From Rathayibacter oskolensis (GTDB taxonomy: Bacteria; Actinomycetota; Actinomycetes; Actinomycetales; Microbacteriaceae), in the NCBI RefSeq assembly GCF_900177245.1, contig NZ_FXBM01000001.1:434001-498000 (forward strand): a stretch of 64,000 nt of DNA, in the 5' to 3' direction. The number at the start of each line of letters is the position of its first letter. The stretch's first letter is position 1. The notes under the pieces are model-generated. The model searched no databases. It saw only the letters and a list, made by a program, of their open reading frames with translations, and had not been told where the DNA came from. Positions 35,531 through 45,271 of this stretch are shown piece by piece. Position numbers and translations under genes: made by a program.

Positions 35531-36328
35531 TCAGGTCTGGCAGTGCGGGCACCAGTAGGTGACCCGCAGCTGCAGTTCGTCGTCGCCGAGCTCGCCGCGG
35601 AGGATCGGGGTGCGGCAGCGCCGGCACGGCTTGCGGTCGCGACCGTAGACCCAGAGCTGTTGGCCGGGGCGGAGGTTCCCGGTGGTGGTGCGCTCGATGC
35701 GCTCGCGGTTCGTGGTGATGAGGCGCTGAGCGAGCGCGATCGTGCGGGCCAGGTCGCCGCTCTCGCCGACCGGGCGGGTGGGCAGGACGCCGCGCAGGAA
35801 GCAGAGCTCGGCGCGGTAGACGTTGCCGAGGCCCGCCATGATCCGCTGGTCGAGCAGGGCGAGGCCGATCGGGCGCTCCGGATCGGCGGAGAGTCGGCGC
35901 AGCGCCTCCTCCGCGTCCCAGTCGGGTCCGAGGAGGTCGGGGCCGAGGTAGCCGACGACGTCCTCCTCCGCGGTGCGCGGGACGATCTCGAGGAGCCCGA
36001 GTTCGAAGCCGACGGCCTGCCACTCCTCGGTCTCGAGGACGATGCGCGCCTGGTGCGAGGGGCGGTGCCACTTCGGCCTCTCGCCGTTCGGACCGCGGCG
36101 CGCGTAGAGGTGCCAGCTCCCCTCCATCTTGAGGTGGGAGTGGATGACCGCGTCGCCGATGCGCATCAGCAGGTGCTTGCCGCGGGGCACGACGGAGTCG
36201 ACCGTCTCGCCGGTGAGGTCGACCGTCGCGAATTTCGGGACGCGCACGTCGCAGCGCGTCAGGACCTGCCCGTCGAGCGCCTCCGCGAGGTTGTGGGCCG
36301 ACCGGTAGACGGTGTCACCCTCGGGCAC
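35531..36328 (-). CDS. nei: Fpg/Nei-family DNA glycosylase (endonuclease VIII type)
   Basis: 265 residues. The N-terminal MPEGDTV places the catalytic Pro2 and Glu3; the conserved Lys lies in PRGKHLLMRIGD. The helix-two-turn-helix segment is RIMAGLGNVYRAELCFL and the C-terminal zinc finger has CRRCRTPI and CPHCQ. PEGDTV rather than PELPE assigns it to the Nei branch. It removes oxidised pyrimidines and cleaves the strand by beta/delta elimination. It is 27 bp downstream of the Lhr gene, so both repair genes may be one transcript. Confidence 0.92.
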   Translation of the reverse strand: MPEGDTVYRSAHNLAEALDGQVLTRCDVRVPKFATVDLTGETVDSVVPRGKHLLMRIGDAVIHSHLKMEGSWHLYARRGPNGERPKWHRPSHQARIVLETEEWQAVGFELGLLEIVPRTAEEDVVGYLGPDLLGPDWDAEEALRRLSADPERPIGLALLDQRIMAGLGNVYRAELCFLRGVLPTRPVGESGDLARTIALAQRLITTNRERIERTTTGNLRPGQQLWVYGRDRKPCRRCRTPILRGELGDDELQLRVTYWCPHCQT

Positions 36329-36355
36329 GGCGATCTGCCTCTCGTCGGCGGGCGG

Positions 36356-39300
36356 TCATGCCCGCATCCTCAGGCCCCGCGGGTTCGCAACGAAGCCCGA
36401 GGCGACGAGCGCGTCGCCGAACGGCGTGCCGAGGGCGAACACGCCGTCGATCTTCTCGACCGTGAGCTTCTCGACGCCGCGGGAGCGCACCAGCTGGCTC
36501 AGGGCGCCGGCGGCGTCGGCGAGGGTCGCCTCGTCGTCGGTGAAGGTGAGCGCCGTCTTGCCGCCCCGCTCGAGGTAGACGGCGAGTGCGCCGTCGACGA
36601 CGGCGACCAGGGCGCCGGCCTTGCGTCCCGGGCGGTGACCCTCGCCCTGCGGCCAGGGGAGCGCGGCTCCGAAGGGGTTCGCCGGGTCGGTCGCGGCGAG
36701 AGCCAGCACGGGTCGTGGTCGCTCTCGTGCCTCGTCCTGCGGCACGAAGGTCCGCAGACGGTCGACACTGCCGGCCGTGCCGAACTGCGCGGCGCCGAGC
36801 TTCTCGATGAAGTAGCCGCGTCGGGCGCGACCCTGCTGCTCGAAGCCGCTGAGGACCTTGTAGGCGAGGGCGAAGCCGCCGAGCACGCCCTCGGCCTGAA
36901 CGGATCCGCGGGTCACGATGCCGTAGCGCTCGAGGAGCGTCTCGCCGAGGGCGTGCCCGCGGATCGTGGCATCGGACTCGGCCAGCGGCACGATCGACCA
37001 GCGTCCGCCCGCGGTCGGCGGTCCGACGCGGGTCGCCATGGTCGGGCGCGCGGTCATCCGCCCGCGAGGCGCACGGGCTCTGGCGGGTGCTCGCGGCTGG
37101 CGGTGCGCGCCTCCGGTCGACCCGACGAGGGTGCGCAGGGGGGCGAGGGTGTCGTTGGTGACGAGACCGGCCCAGACCAGCTCCCAGAGGGCGTCGACGA
37201 GACCGGAGTCGTCGGTGGAGCCGACGGCGTCGGAGAGCTGACGGAAGAAGTAGCCGCCGCCGGAGCCGAGGACGCCCACGATCTCCTGCTGCAGCTCGCT
37301 GAGCGGGACGGTGTCGACGGCGGGCACGGGAAGGGTCAGCCCGGCGGTGTCGGCGAGGTGCAGGCTCACCCAGCCGTCGTTGCCGGGGAGGGTGCCGGCT
37401 CCTGCCCACAGCACCTCGCCCGTGGCGGTGAGCTCGTCGAGCATGGCGGGGGAGTAGTCGCGCACCCGCGCGGGCAGGATCAACGACTCCCACGCCGACG
37501 CCGGGATGGGGGCTCCCGCGAGCTGGTCGATCACGGAGGCGACCCCGTCGATGCCTCGGAGGGAGCCTCCGACGTGCTGCCAGGCGGGCAGGAAGCGCCC
37601 GTAGGCGGCGGCGTCGACCGGCTCGACCTCCTTGCGGAGGGCTGCGAGGGAGCGGCTGCGGAGGCGGCGGAGCACCTCGGCGTCGCACCACTCGGTGCCT
37701 GTCCCGTTCGGGCGGAACTCGCCCTCGGTGACGCGCCGCTCGCCCGACAGCCGGCGGAGGGTGTCGGTGACGACCGCGACACCGAGGCCCAGGCGCGTCG
37801 CGACCGCCGCCGCGGTGAACGGGCCGTGGGTCCGCGCGTAGCGGGCGACCAGGTCGCCGAGAGGATCGCGCACGGGGTCAATGAACGCGACGGGCACCCC
37901 GATCGGCAGCGGAACGCCGAGGGCGTCGCGCAGCCGCGACGCGTCCTCCATCGCGGCGTAGCGCTGCTCGCCGCCGAGGCCGACGGGCAGCACGCGCTTC
38001 GCGCGGACGAGGTCGGCCACGTGCGCCTCGAGCGTCTCGCGCTCGAGCGGCGGGGCCTTCGCGGTGTCGGCGGAGGCGACCGACTCGTCGACGAGCCGCT
38101 CGCCGAGCTCGTCGAGAGTCAGCGGGCCGAGGAGCCGGAGGAGATCGGCGGCCCCCTCGAGACCGCGCAGGCGCCGCTCCGGCTCGATGCGCTGCAGCTC
38201 GCGCTCGATCTGAGCGAGGACGACCGGGTCGAGCAGCTCGCGGAGCTCGGCGCGCCCGAGCAGCTCGCCGAGGAGGGCGGCGTCGACCGACAGCGCCGCT
38301 GCCCGCCGTTCGGCGAGGGGGCTGTCGCCCTCGTACATGAAGGCCGCGACGTAGCCGAACAGCATCGAGCGGGCGAACGGGCTCGCGGTCGGGGTCTCGA
38401 CCTCGAGGATGCGCAGCTCGCGCCCGTCGAGGCGCGCCGCGAGTCGCAGCAGGGCCGGCAGGTCGTAGACGTCCTGGAGGCACTCGCGGACGGTCTCGAG
38501 GATGATCGGGAAGGTCGGGTAGGTGCGGGCGACGTCGAGCAGCTGCGCGGCGCGCTGACGCTGCTGCCACAGGGGCGACCGCTTGCCCGGGTTGTAACGG
38601 GGCAGCAGGAGCGCCCGCGCCGCGCACTCGCGGAACCGGGCCGCGAAGAGGGCGGAGCCGCCCACCTCGCTGGTGACGAGCTGCTCGAGCTCCTCGCGCT
38701 CGAAGAGGAAGAGCTCTGCGCCCGGAGGCTCCGACTCGGTGTCGGGGATGCGCACCACGATGCCGTCGTCGCCCGCCATGGCGGCACCGTCGACTCCGTG
38801 CCGCTCGCGCACGCGCGCTCCGATCGCCAGCGCCCACGGGGAGTGGACCTGCATGCCGTAGGGCGAGTGCAGCACCAGCCGCCAGTCGCCGAGCTCGTCG
38901 CGGAAGCGCTCGAGCACGAGCGTGCGGTCGTCGGGGATCTGGCCGGTCGCGATGCGCTGCTCGTCGAGGAAGGAGAGGAGGTTGTTGGTCGCGTACTCGT
39001 CGAGCCCCGCGGCCGTGCAGCGCTCGCGCGCCGGCTCGGGCGCCGACCCGCCGATCTCGCGGGTGAAGGCGCCGATCGCCTCACCGAGCTCGGCCGGACG
39101 ACCCTGCGAGTCGCCCTTCCAGAAGGGGAGTCGCCCGGGCTCCCCGAACGCCGGCGTCACGATCACCCGGTCGTAGGTGATCTCCTGGATGCGCCAGCTC
39201 GTGGCGCCGAGCGCGAAGACGTCGCCGACCCGCGACTCGTAGACCATCTCCTCGTCGAGCTCGCCGACGCGGTTGCCGGTCGAGCCCGGCTCGCCGACCA

Positions 39301-41041
39301 TGAAGACGCCGAACAGTCCGCGGTCGGGGATCGTGCCTCCGCTGGTGACCGCCAGCCGCTGGGCGCCCGGGCGGCCGGTGAGCGTGTTCGCGTCTCGGTC
39401 CCAGACCACCCGGGGCCTCAGCTCGGCGAACTGGTCGGAGGGGTAGCGCCCCGACAGCAGGTCGAGCGTCGCCTCGTAGGCCGACCGGGGGAGCGAGACG
39501 AACGGGGCGCTGCGCCGGACGGTGTCGAACCACTCGTCGACGTCGAGCGAGTCGAGCGCCGTGGCGGCGACGGTCTGCTGGGCGAGGATGTCGAGCGGAT
39601 TCGCGGGCACGGAGATCGCCTCGATGAGCCCGGAGCGCATCCGCTCGGTGGTCACGGCCGAGTGCAGCAGATCGGCGCGGTGCTTTGGGTAGAACGACCC
39701 CCGCGAGACCTCGCCGACCTGGTGGCCCGCGCGGCCCACCCGCTGCAGGGCGCTGGCGACGGAGGGCGGGGTCTCGACCTGCACGACCAGGTCGACCGCT
39801 CCCATGTCGATGCCCAGCTCGAGACTCGACGTGGCCACGACGCACCGCAGCCGACCCGACTTGAGGTCGTCCTCGATGATCGCCCGCTGCTCCTTGCTGA
39901 CCGAGCCGTGGTGCGCCCTGGCGAGCAGCGGTTCGTCGTCGGGAGCCGCCTGCCCGGCGCCGCTCGTCGCGCCCGACGCTCCCATCAGCGCCGCGGGGGT
40001 CCGGCCGGGCGGGGAGGAGCGGACCGCCTCGCCGAGGAGCGCCCCGACCGCCACGGGCTCGCCCGCCTCGCGCCTCCGCTCGGCCGCGAGTTCGCTTCTC
40101 TCGGCGTAGATCTCGTTGAGGCGCGCGGTGAGCCGCTCGGCGAGGCGCCGCGAGTTCGCGAAGACGATGGAGGAGGTGTGCGCGAGCACCCGGTCGACGA
40201 TCGACTCCTCGACGTGGGGCCAGATCGAGCCGCTCTGCGGCCCCGTCGCGCCCATCGTCGAGCCCTCCTGCGGCGCCGCGGCGCCCAGCTCGGACATGTC
40301 CTCGACCGGCACGATGACGCTGAGGTCCCAGCGCTTCTCGGAGACGGGCGCGACGATCGTCACGGGGGACCGGCCGGCGAGGAACCGCGCGACCTCCTCG
40401 CGCGGACGCACCGTCGCCGAGAGGCCGATGCGCTGGACGGGCTTCGGGAGCATGGCGTCGAGCCGCTCGAGCGACACCGCGAGGTGGGCGCCCCGCTTGG
40501 TCGAGGCGACCGCGTGCACCTCGTCGACGATGACCGTCTCGACACCGCGCAGCGACTCCCGCGCCGCCGAGGTGAGCATGAGGTAGAGCGATTCGGGAGT
40601 CGTGATCAGGATGTCGGGCGGGGTCTTCTGCAGCACGCGCCGCTCGGCGGCGGGGGTGTCGCCGGACCGCACGCCGACCGTGACGGTCGAGGGGGCGGCT
40701 CCGACGCCCTCGGCGCTGAGCCGGAGGGCCGTCTGCGTGACGCCGACGAGCGGCGAGCGGAGGTTGCGCTCGACGTCGACCCCGAGCGCCTTGAGGGGCG
40801 AGACGTAGAGCACACGGGTGCGGTGCTGAGGATCATCCGGGGGCGTGCCCTGCACGAGCCGGTCGATCGCCCAGAGGAACGCCGACAGCGTCTTGCCCGA
40901 GCCCGTGGGGGCGACGACGAGGGCGTGCGAGCCGCTCGAGATCGCCGACCAGGCACCCTCCTGCGCAGCGGTGGGAGCCGGGAACGCGCCCTCGAACCAC
41001 GCCCGCGTGGCGGGCGAGAAGCGATCGAGGACATCCGGCAT
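36356..41041 (-). CDS. lhr: Lhr-type large ATP-dependent helicase
   Basis: 1561 residues, as expected for long bacterial Lhr. Motif I is APTGSGKTLSAFLWAIDR, motif II IVDEVHAVASTKRG, motif III LSATV and motif VI QRVGRAGHQ. A winged-helix and beta-barrel core follow (up to about 880), then a ~600-residue C-terminal extension. Lhr unwinds DNA and DNA/RNA forks and takes part in repair. The ATG at 41041 has AGGGAGG 8 bases upstream; an 18-codon longer frame lacks support. It is upstream of nei. Confidence 0.93.
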   Translation of the reverse strand: MPDVLDRFSPATRAWFEGAFPAPTAAQEGAWSAISSGSHALVVAPTGSGKTLSAFLWAIDRLVQGTPPDDPQHRTRVLYVSPLKALGVDVERNLRSPLVGVTQTALRLSAEGVGAAPSTVTVGVRSGDTPAAERRVLQKTPPDILITTPESLYLMLTSAARESLRGVETVIVDEVHAVASTKRGAHLAVSLERLDAMLPKPVQRIGLSATVRPREEVARFLAGRSPVTIVAPVSEKRWDLSVIVPVEDMSELGAAAPQEGSTMGATGPQSGSIWPHVEESIVDRVLAHTSSIVFANSRRLAERLTARLNEIYAERSELAAERRREAGEPVAVGALLGEAVRSSPPGRTPAALMGASGATSGAGQAAPDDEPLLARAHHGSVSKEQRAIIEDDLKSGRLRCVVATSSLELGIDMGAVDLVVQVETPPSVASALQRVGRAGHQVGEVSRGSFYPKHRADLLHSAVTTERMRSGLIEAISVPANPLDILAQQTVAATALDSLDVDEWFDTVRRSAPFVSLPRSAYEATLDLLSGRYPSDQFAELRPRVVWDRDANTLTGRPGAQRLAVTSGGTIPDRGLFGVFMVGEPGSTGNRVGELDEEMVYESRVGDVFALGATSWRIQEITYDRVIVTPAFGEPGRLPFWKGDSQGRPAELGEAIGAFTREIGGSAPEPARERCTAAGLDEYATNNLLSFLDEQRIATGQIPDDRTLVLERFRDELGDWRLVLHSPYGMQVHSPWALAIGARVRERHGVDGAAMAGDDGIVVRIPDTESEPPGAELFLFEREELEQLVTSEVGGSALFAARFRECAARALLLPRYNPGKRSPLWQQRQRAAQLLDVARTYPTFPIILETVRECLQDVYDLPALLRLAARLDGRELRILEVETPTASPFARSMLFGYVAAFMYEGDSPLAERRAAALSVDAALLGELLGRAELRELLDPVVLAQIERELQRIEPERRLRGLEGAADLLRLLGPLTLDELGERLVDESVASADTAKAPPLERETLEAHVADLVRAKRVLPVGLGGEQRYAAMEDASRLRDALGVPLPIGVPVAFIDPVRDPLGDLVARYARTHGPFTAAAVATRLGLGVAVVTDTLRRLSGERRVTEGEFRPNGTGTEWCDAEVLRRLRSRSLAALRKEVEPVDAAAYGRFLPAWQHVGGSLRGIDGVASVIDQLAGAPIPASAWESLILPARVRDYSPAMLDELTATGEVLWAGAGTLPGNDGWVSLHLADTAGLTLPVPAVDTVPLSELQQEIVGVLGSGGGYFFRQLSDAVGSTDDSGLVDALWELVWAGLVTNDTLAPLRTLVGSTGGAHRQPRAPARARAPRGRMTARPTMATRVGPPTAGGRWSIVPLAESDATIRGHALGETLLERYGIVTRGSVQAEGVLGGFALAYKVLSGFEQQGRARRGYFIEKLGAAQFGTAGSVDRLRTFVPQDEARERPRPVLALAATDPANPFGAALPWPQGEGHRPGRKAGALVAVVDGALAVYLERGGKTALTFTDDEATLADAAGALSQLVRSRGVEKLTVEKIDGVFALGTPFGDALVASGFVANPRGLRMRA

Positions 41042-41124
41042 GCGTTCATCCTCCCTGCCGCCACCGACATTGCCGCTGGCGTCCGCCCAGGGCAAACCCT
41101 TGACGCGGGAGCGGCGGCGCTCCG

Positions 41125-41772
41125 TCAGGCGAAGCGGAGCCGGATGAACGTGCCGACATCGGCGAGCTCGGCCTGGCTGACGCCGTGCGCGACGTCCTCG
41201 TAGACGCGGGCGTCGAGCGCCGTGTGCTCGGGGAACCAGGCGGCGGCGTCGTCGACGAGGCTCTGCGGGATGACCGTGTCGAGGGTCCCGCGACCCCAGA
41301 AGACCGCGGGTCGCGCCCGGGCGAGGTGCTCGTCGGCCTCGTCACCGGGCTCGAGCGGCGCGACGAACCCCGAGAGCGCGACGGCGAACGCGAACCGCTC
41401 CGGCGCTCGGCGCAGCAGCTGCACGGCGAGGGCCGCGCCCTGCGAGAAGCCGAGAAGACCGATCGGACCCGGATGCCCGACGGAGTCGAGCCACTCGAGC
41501 ACGCCCCGGGTCGCCTCCTCGACGGCCGCGGGATCCGCGCGCGGCTCCTCCGGATCGAGCGGGACCCGCAACGGCCACCACGCGTTCGCCCCTCCGCCGA
41601 GGGCGAGGGGCGCGCGGACGGAGGCGAGGACCGGCTCCAGCGGCAGGTAGGCGCCGAGCGAGAACAGATCGCCCTCGTGCGAGCCGTAGCCGTGCAGGAG
41701 CACGAGGAGGGGGCGCCCGACCCGGTCCCTCTCGGAGGAGGACCACAGCACTGCCTTCGGATCGATTCCCAT
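41125..41772 (-). CDS. Alpha/beta hydrolase (carboxylesterase/phospholipase family)
   Basis: 215 residues. LLVLLHGYGSHEGDLF is the oxyanion-hole strand, GLLGFSQGAALAVQLL carries the nucleophile Ser, WGRGTLDTVIPQ the catalytic Asp and AHGVSQAEL the His. This is the small dienelactone/phospholipase-carboxylesterase type acting in the cytoplasm. The ATG at 41772 is used; the frame open to 42192 runs antisense to the next gene. It lies 83 bp past the Lhr start, in the same direction. Confidence 0.88.
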   Translation of the reverse strand: MGIDPKAVLWSSSERDRVGRPLLVLLHGYGSHEGDLFSLGAYLPLEPVLASVRAPLALGGGANAWWPLRVPLDPEEPRADPAAVEEATRGVLEWLDSVGHPGPIGLLGFSQGAALAVQLLRRAPERFAFAVALSGFVAPLEPGDEADEHLARARPAVFWGRGTLDTVIPQSLVDDAAAWFPEHTALDARVYEDVAHGVSQAELADVGTFIRLRFA

Positions 41773-41848
41773 CGCCCCATCATCGTCGAGGCCGCTGCCG
41801 GGCCGCGCCGAAACCGGACGGACACGAACGTCGGGTAAGAATGGCCCT

Positions 41849-42388
41849 ATGAGCGTGCGTACCCCTGACCCCAACTCCGGGTGGCTGTCCGACGACGAAC
41901 TCGCCGACATCCGCCGACGGCTCCCGCTGCTGTACGTGGAGGCGGTGCCGGTCCGCGTGGACGGGCTCGGCCAGGTGACCGAGGTCGGGGTCCTCCTCCG
42001 GGCGACCCCGTCGGGCCAGATCACGCGGACGATCGTCTCGGGACGCGTCATGTACGGCGAGACCCTCCGCGACGCGCTCTTCCGCCACCTCGAGAAGGAC
42101 CTCGGACCGATGGCCTTCCCGCTCCTGCCGGCGAGCCCGCTGCCGTTCCACGTCGCCGAGTACTTCCCGATGCCGGGCATGGGCCCGTTCACCGACGAGC
42201 GGCAGCACGCCGTCTCGCTCGCCTACGTCGTCCCGGTCACCGGCACCTGCGATCCCCGCCAGGACGCACTCGAGCTCACCTGGATGACCCCCGACGAGGC
42301 CTCCTCCGACGCCGTCTCCGCCGAGATGGAGGGAGGCCGCGGCGCGCTCGTCCGCGCCGCCCTCGCCTCCGTGGGCAGGCTGCGCTGA
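41849..42388 (+). CDS. NUDIX-fold (DUF4916-like) protein
   Basis: 179 residues. The region GRVMYGETLRDALFRHLEKD then LG aligns to a NUDIX box, but the usual REUxEE residues are RHLEKD, so catalytic Glu ligands are only partly kept. The rest (WLSDDELADIRRRLPLLYVE, then LELTWMTPDEASSDAV) fits actinobacterial DUF4916-type proteins. It may bind rather than hydrolyse nucleotide derivatives. It is divergent from the esterase gene, and 122-bp repeats begin immediately after its stop. Confidence 0.75.
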   Translation: MSVRTPDPNSGWLSDDELADIRRRLPLLYVEAVPVRVDGLGQVTEVGVLLRATPSGQITRTIVSGRVMYGETLRDALFRHLEKDLGPMAFPLLPASPLPFHVAEYFPMPGMGPFTDERQHAVSLAYVVPVTGTCDPRQDALELTWMTPDEASSDAVSAEMEGGRGALVRAALASVGRLR

Positions 42389-42998
42389 GTTCATTCGTGC
42401 GCCGCAGAGCGGCGCACCGCGGTCGGCTTTGCGAGGTGGTCGCGTTCCGCGGAGCGTGTTGCGTCCGCCTAGCGCGATTCGCTGGCACGCGAATCGCGCG
42501 TTCGGCTGTGCCTTTGTGTGCGCCGCGGGGCGGCGCACCTCGGTCGGCTTTTCGGGGTGGTTGCGTTCCACGGAGCGTGTCGCGTTCCGCCTAGGGCGTT
42601 TCGCTGGCACGCGAATCGCCCGTTCGGCTGTGCCTTTGTGTGCGCCGCGGGGCGGCGCACCGCGGTCGGCTTCGCGAGATGGTCGCGTTCCACGGAGCGT
42701 GTTGCGTTCCGCCTAGGGCGATTCGCTGGCACGCGAATCGCCCGTTCGGCTGTGCCTTTGTGTGCGCCGCGGGGCGGCGCACCTCGGTCGGCTTCGCGAG
42801 GTGGTCGCGTTCCGCGGAGCGTGTTGCGTTCCGCCTAGCGCGATTCGCTGGAACGCGAATCGCCCGTTCGGCTGTGCCTTTGTGTGCGCCGCGGGGCGGC
42901 GCCCCGCGGTCGGCTTCGCGAGATGGTCGCGTTCCACGGAGCGTGTTGCGTTCCGCCTAGGGCGATTCGCTGGCACGCGAATCGCCCGTTCGGCTTCG
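42389..42998. repeat. Five direct 122-bp repeats
   Basis: The landmark TTCGGCTGTGCCTTTGTG occurs at 42501, 42623, 42745 and 42867, and its truncated form TTCGGCTTCGCC at 42989, each 122 bp apart; a partial first unit starts near 42389. Each unit holds a hairpin GTGCGCCGCGGGGCGGCGCAC and another formed by GGCGATTCG and CGAATCGCC. Units differ by a few substitutions. Reading frames cross the array but 122 is not a multiple of 3, so any repeated peptide would shift frame; I do not call genes here. Confidence 0.9.
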
Positions 42999-43227
42999 CC
43001 GCGCGCGTGCGGGTGACGTCTGGGGCGGCGAGTGGCGCGAGGGCGCACAGAGAAGGCCGGATGAGCAGGACGACTCGCGTCGTCCGGTCCATCCGGCCTC
43101 GGGGATTCTGACAGGGGGGCGCGATACGCCGCCTGCGGCGGCTACTCGAACAGCAGGTGCGCGCGACCCCGCTCGCAGGCACCGGCTTCCTGCTCGAGGT
43201 CCGGTCACCGAACCAGCCGACAACCTT

Positions 43228-43462
43228 CGAGGCGAACCGCCGATTCGCGTGTCAGCGAATCGGCGTAGCCGTTCGCGACCCGCTCCGTCGGGCGCGGCCG
43301 CTTCGAGAAGCCGACTGCGGTGCGCCGCCCCGCGGCGCACGAGATGGGCCGGCCGAACCGCCGATTCGCGTACCAGCGAATCGGCGTAGCCGTTCGCCCC
43401 CCGCTCTGCGGAACGCGACCACTTCGAGAAGCCGACCGCGGTGCGCCGCCCCGCGGCGCACC
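43228..43462. repeat. Two inverted copies of the 122-bp repeat
   Basis: CGAACCGCCGATTCGCGT appears at 43233 and 43354 (121 bp apart), and GTGCGCCGCCCCGCGGCGCAC follows each copy. The order and sequence of blocks are those of the 42389-42998 units on the other strand. The 230 bp between the two groups (42999-43227) holds no gene and no copy. Confidence 0.85.
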
Positions 43463-43469
43463 AAACGAT

Positions 43470-44999
43470 TCAGCCCTGCGCGCGGCGCCCGCCGCGGCGC
43501 TCGCCACCCGCCGGAGCGGAGGAGGAGGCGCCGCCGGTGGCGGTGCTGTAGAACGAGCGCGAGCCGCCACCGGTGGAAGCGGCGCCGGCGCTGCGGCCGC
43601 GGCCGGTGCCTCGGGCTCCGCCGCGAGGGGCGCCCTCGGAGGAGCTGCGCTCACGACGGGGACGTTCCGAGGCGGGTGCCGCCGAGCGCTCGCCGCGTCC
43701 ACCGCGGGGCGCTGCGCCCTCGGTGCGTGCGACGCGCTTGCGCTGCGCGTTGGCGCCCTGCGAGCGGCCGCCCTGCGACTGCCCGCGGGCGGGCTCGACG
43801 ACGGCCGACGGGGTCACGTAGGCCGCGACGTCGCCGACGAGCTTCGAGACCGCGGCCGAGTCGGCCGTGACCTGCTGGGGCGTCACCTGGATGGCGGCCT
43901 TGCGCAGCAGCGTCTTCACGTCGCCGCGCTGCGTGGGCAGCACGACCGTGACGACGTCGCCCTCGCTGCCGGCGCGGGCGGTGCGGCCCGAGCGGTGCAG
44001 GTACGCCTTGTGCTCCATGGGCGGGTCGACGTGGATCACGAGCTCGACGTCGTCCACGTGGACGCCGCGGGCGGCGACGTCGGTCGCGACGAGCACCTTG
44101 ACGGTGCCGGCGCCGAAGGCGGCGAGGTTGCGGTCGCGGGCGACCTGCGAGAGGTTGCCGTGCAGATCCACCGAGGGGATCCCCTGGCTCGTGAGCTGCT
44201 TGGCGAGCTTCTTCGCGTGGTGCTTGGTGCGCATGAAGAGGATGCGGCGGCCGGTGCCCGAGGCGAGCGTCTTCACGAGCGCGTTCTTGGAGTCGAGGCC
44301 GTCGACCTCGAAGACGTGGTGCGTCATCAGAGCGACGGGCGAGTTCGCCTCGTCGACCGAGTGGAGCACCTCGTTCTGCAGGTACTTCTTGACGAGCTTG
44401 TCCACGCCGTTGTCGAGCGTGGCCGAGAACAGCAGGCGCTGGCCTCCACGGGGGGTCTTGTCGAGGATGCGCGTGACGACGGGCAGGAAGCCGAGGTCGG
44501 CCATGTGGTCGGCCTCGTCGAGCACGGTGATCTCGACGGCGTCGAGGTTCACGAAGCCCTGCTTCATGAGGTCCTCGAGGCGTCCGGGGCAGGCCACGAC
44601 GATGTCGACGCCCTGCTTGAGGGCCGAGACCTGGCGCTGCTGCGACACTCCGCCGAAGATCGTCGTGGTGACGATGCCGTAGGCGTCGGCGAGGGGCTGC
44701 ATCGCGACCGTGATCTGCGTGGCGAGCTCGCGGGTGGGGGCGAGGATCAGTCCGAGCGGGCGACCGGGACGGCGGCGGCCGCCGGCGAGCGATCCGCCGA
44801 GCCGGGCGATCATCGGGATGGCGAAGGCCAGGGTCTTGCCCGAGCCGGTCTTGCCGCGGCCGAGGACGTCGCGGCCGTTCAGGGTGTCCGGGAGGGTGTC
44901 CACCTGGATGGGGAAGGGCTCGGTGATGCCGTTCGCGGTGAGCGCGGCGACGAGCGGGGCGGGAACGCCGAGGGCGCTGAAAGTGGGGATGGTCGACAT
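43470..44999 (-). CDS. DEAD-box RNA helicase
   Basis: 509 residues. Q motif (FSALGVPAPLVAALTANGIT), motif I GRGKTGSGKTLAFA, Ia PTRELATQI, motif II VLDEADHMADLG, motif III SAT and motif VI HRSGRTARAGSEG are present. The last ~110 residues are basic and Gly/Arg/Ser-rich (RGG-like), likely RNA-binding and disordered. It probably remodels ribosome assembly or structured RNA, often in cold. The ATG at 44999 follows GAAAGG. The 272-bp upstream region may be a long 5' leader. Confidence 0.92.
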   Translation of the reverse strand: MSTIPTFSALGVPAPLVAALTANGITEPFPIQVDTLPDTLNGRDVLGRGKTGSGKTLAFAIPMIARLGGSLAGGRRRPGRPLGLILAPTRELATQITVAMQPLADAYGIVTTTIFGGVSQQRQVSALKQGVDIVVACPGRLEDLMKQGFVNLDAVEITVLDEADHMADLGFLPVVTRILDKTPRGGQRLLFSATLDNGVDKLVKKYLQNEVLHSVDEANSPVALMTHHVFEVDGLDSKNALVKTLASGTGRRILFMRTKHHAKKLAKQLTSQGIPSVDLHGNLSQVARDRNLAAFGAGTVKVLVATDVAARGVHVDDVELVIHVDPPMEHKAYLHRSGRTARAGSEGDVVTVVLPTQRGDVKTLLRKAAIQVTPQQVTADSAAVSKLVGDVAAYVTPSAVVEPARGQSQGGRSQGANAQRKRVARTEGAAPRGGRGERSAAPASERPRRERSSSEGAPRGGARGTGRGRSAGAASTGGGSRSFYSTATGGASSSAPAGGERRGGRRAQG

Positions 45000-45271
45000 G
45001 CGGTGGTGCCTTTCGGGCATCAATGTCGATCGTGGTCCGCGGCGGCGTGGCCGGGGGCGCGGATGATCGACGTTCGGGCGAAGGTGACGGTGGTCACATC
45101 CGTTCGCCGTACGAAGCGGTGCGCGCGGCCGGGGGCCTCATGCACGTGCGCCAGATGATCGGGAGGGTGAGTCCTCGATTTCAGAGTCCTCGGATTCGTG
45201 TGAATCCTCAGCGGACAAGGGGCGTTCTACGACGCGGGGGAGCGCAGTCTTCGCGCTCGCACCCCTCCACC

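Noticed and set aside
35543-41203. A 1886-codon open frame on the + strand
   Set aside because: It is antisense to nei and lhr, both with full family motifs. Codon-position GC bias in high-GC DNA creates such frames; the peptide is repetitive in Arg, Gly and Glu and has no domain.
42429-43048. Overlapping short frames through the 122-bp repeats on both strands
   Set aside because: The period is not a multiple of three, so the same peptide cannot be repeated in frame. They are frames carried by repetitive DNA.
42389-43462. CRISPR array
   Set aside because: Repeats are 122 bp and adjacent, with no unique spacers and no cas genes.
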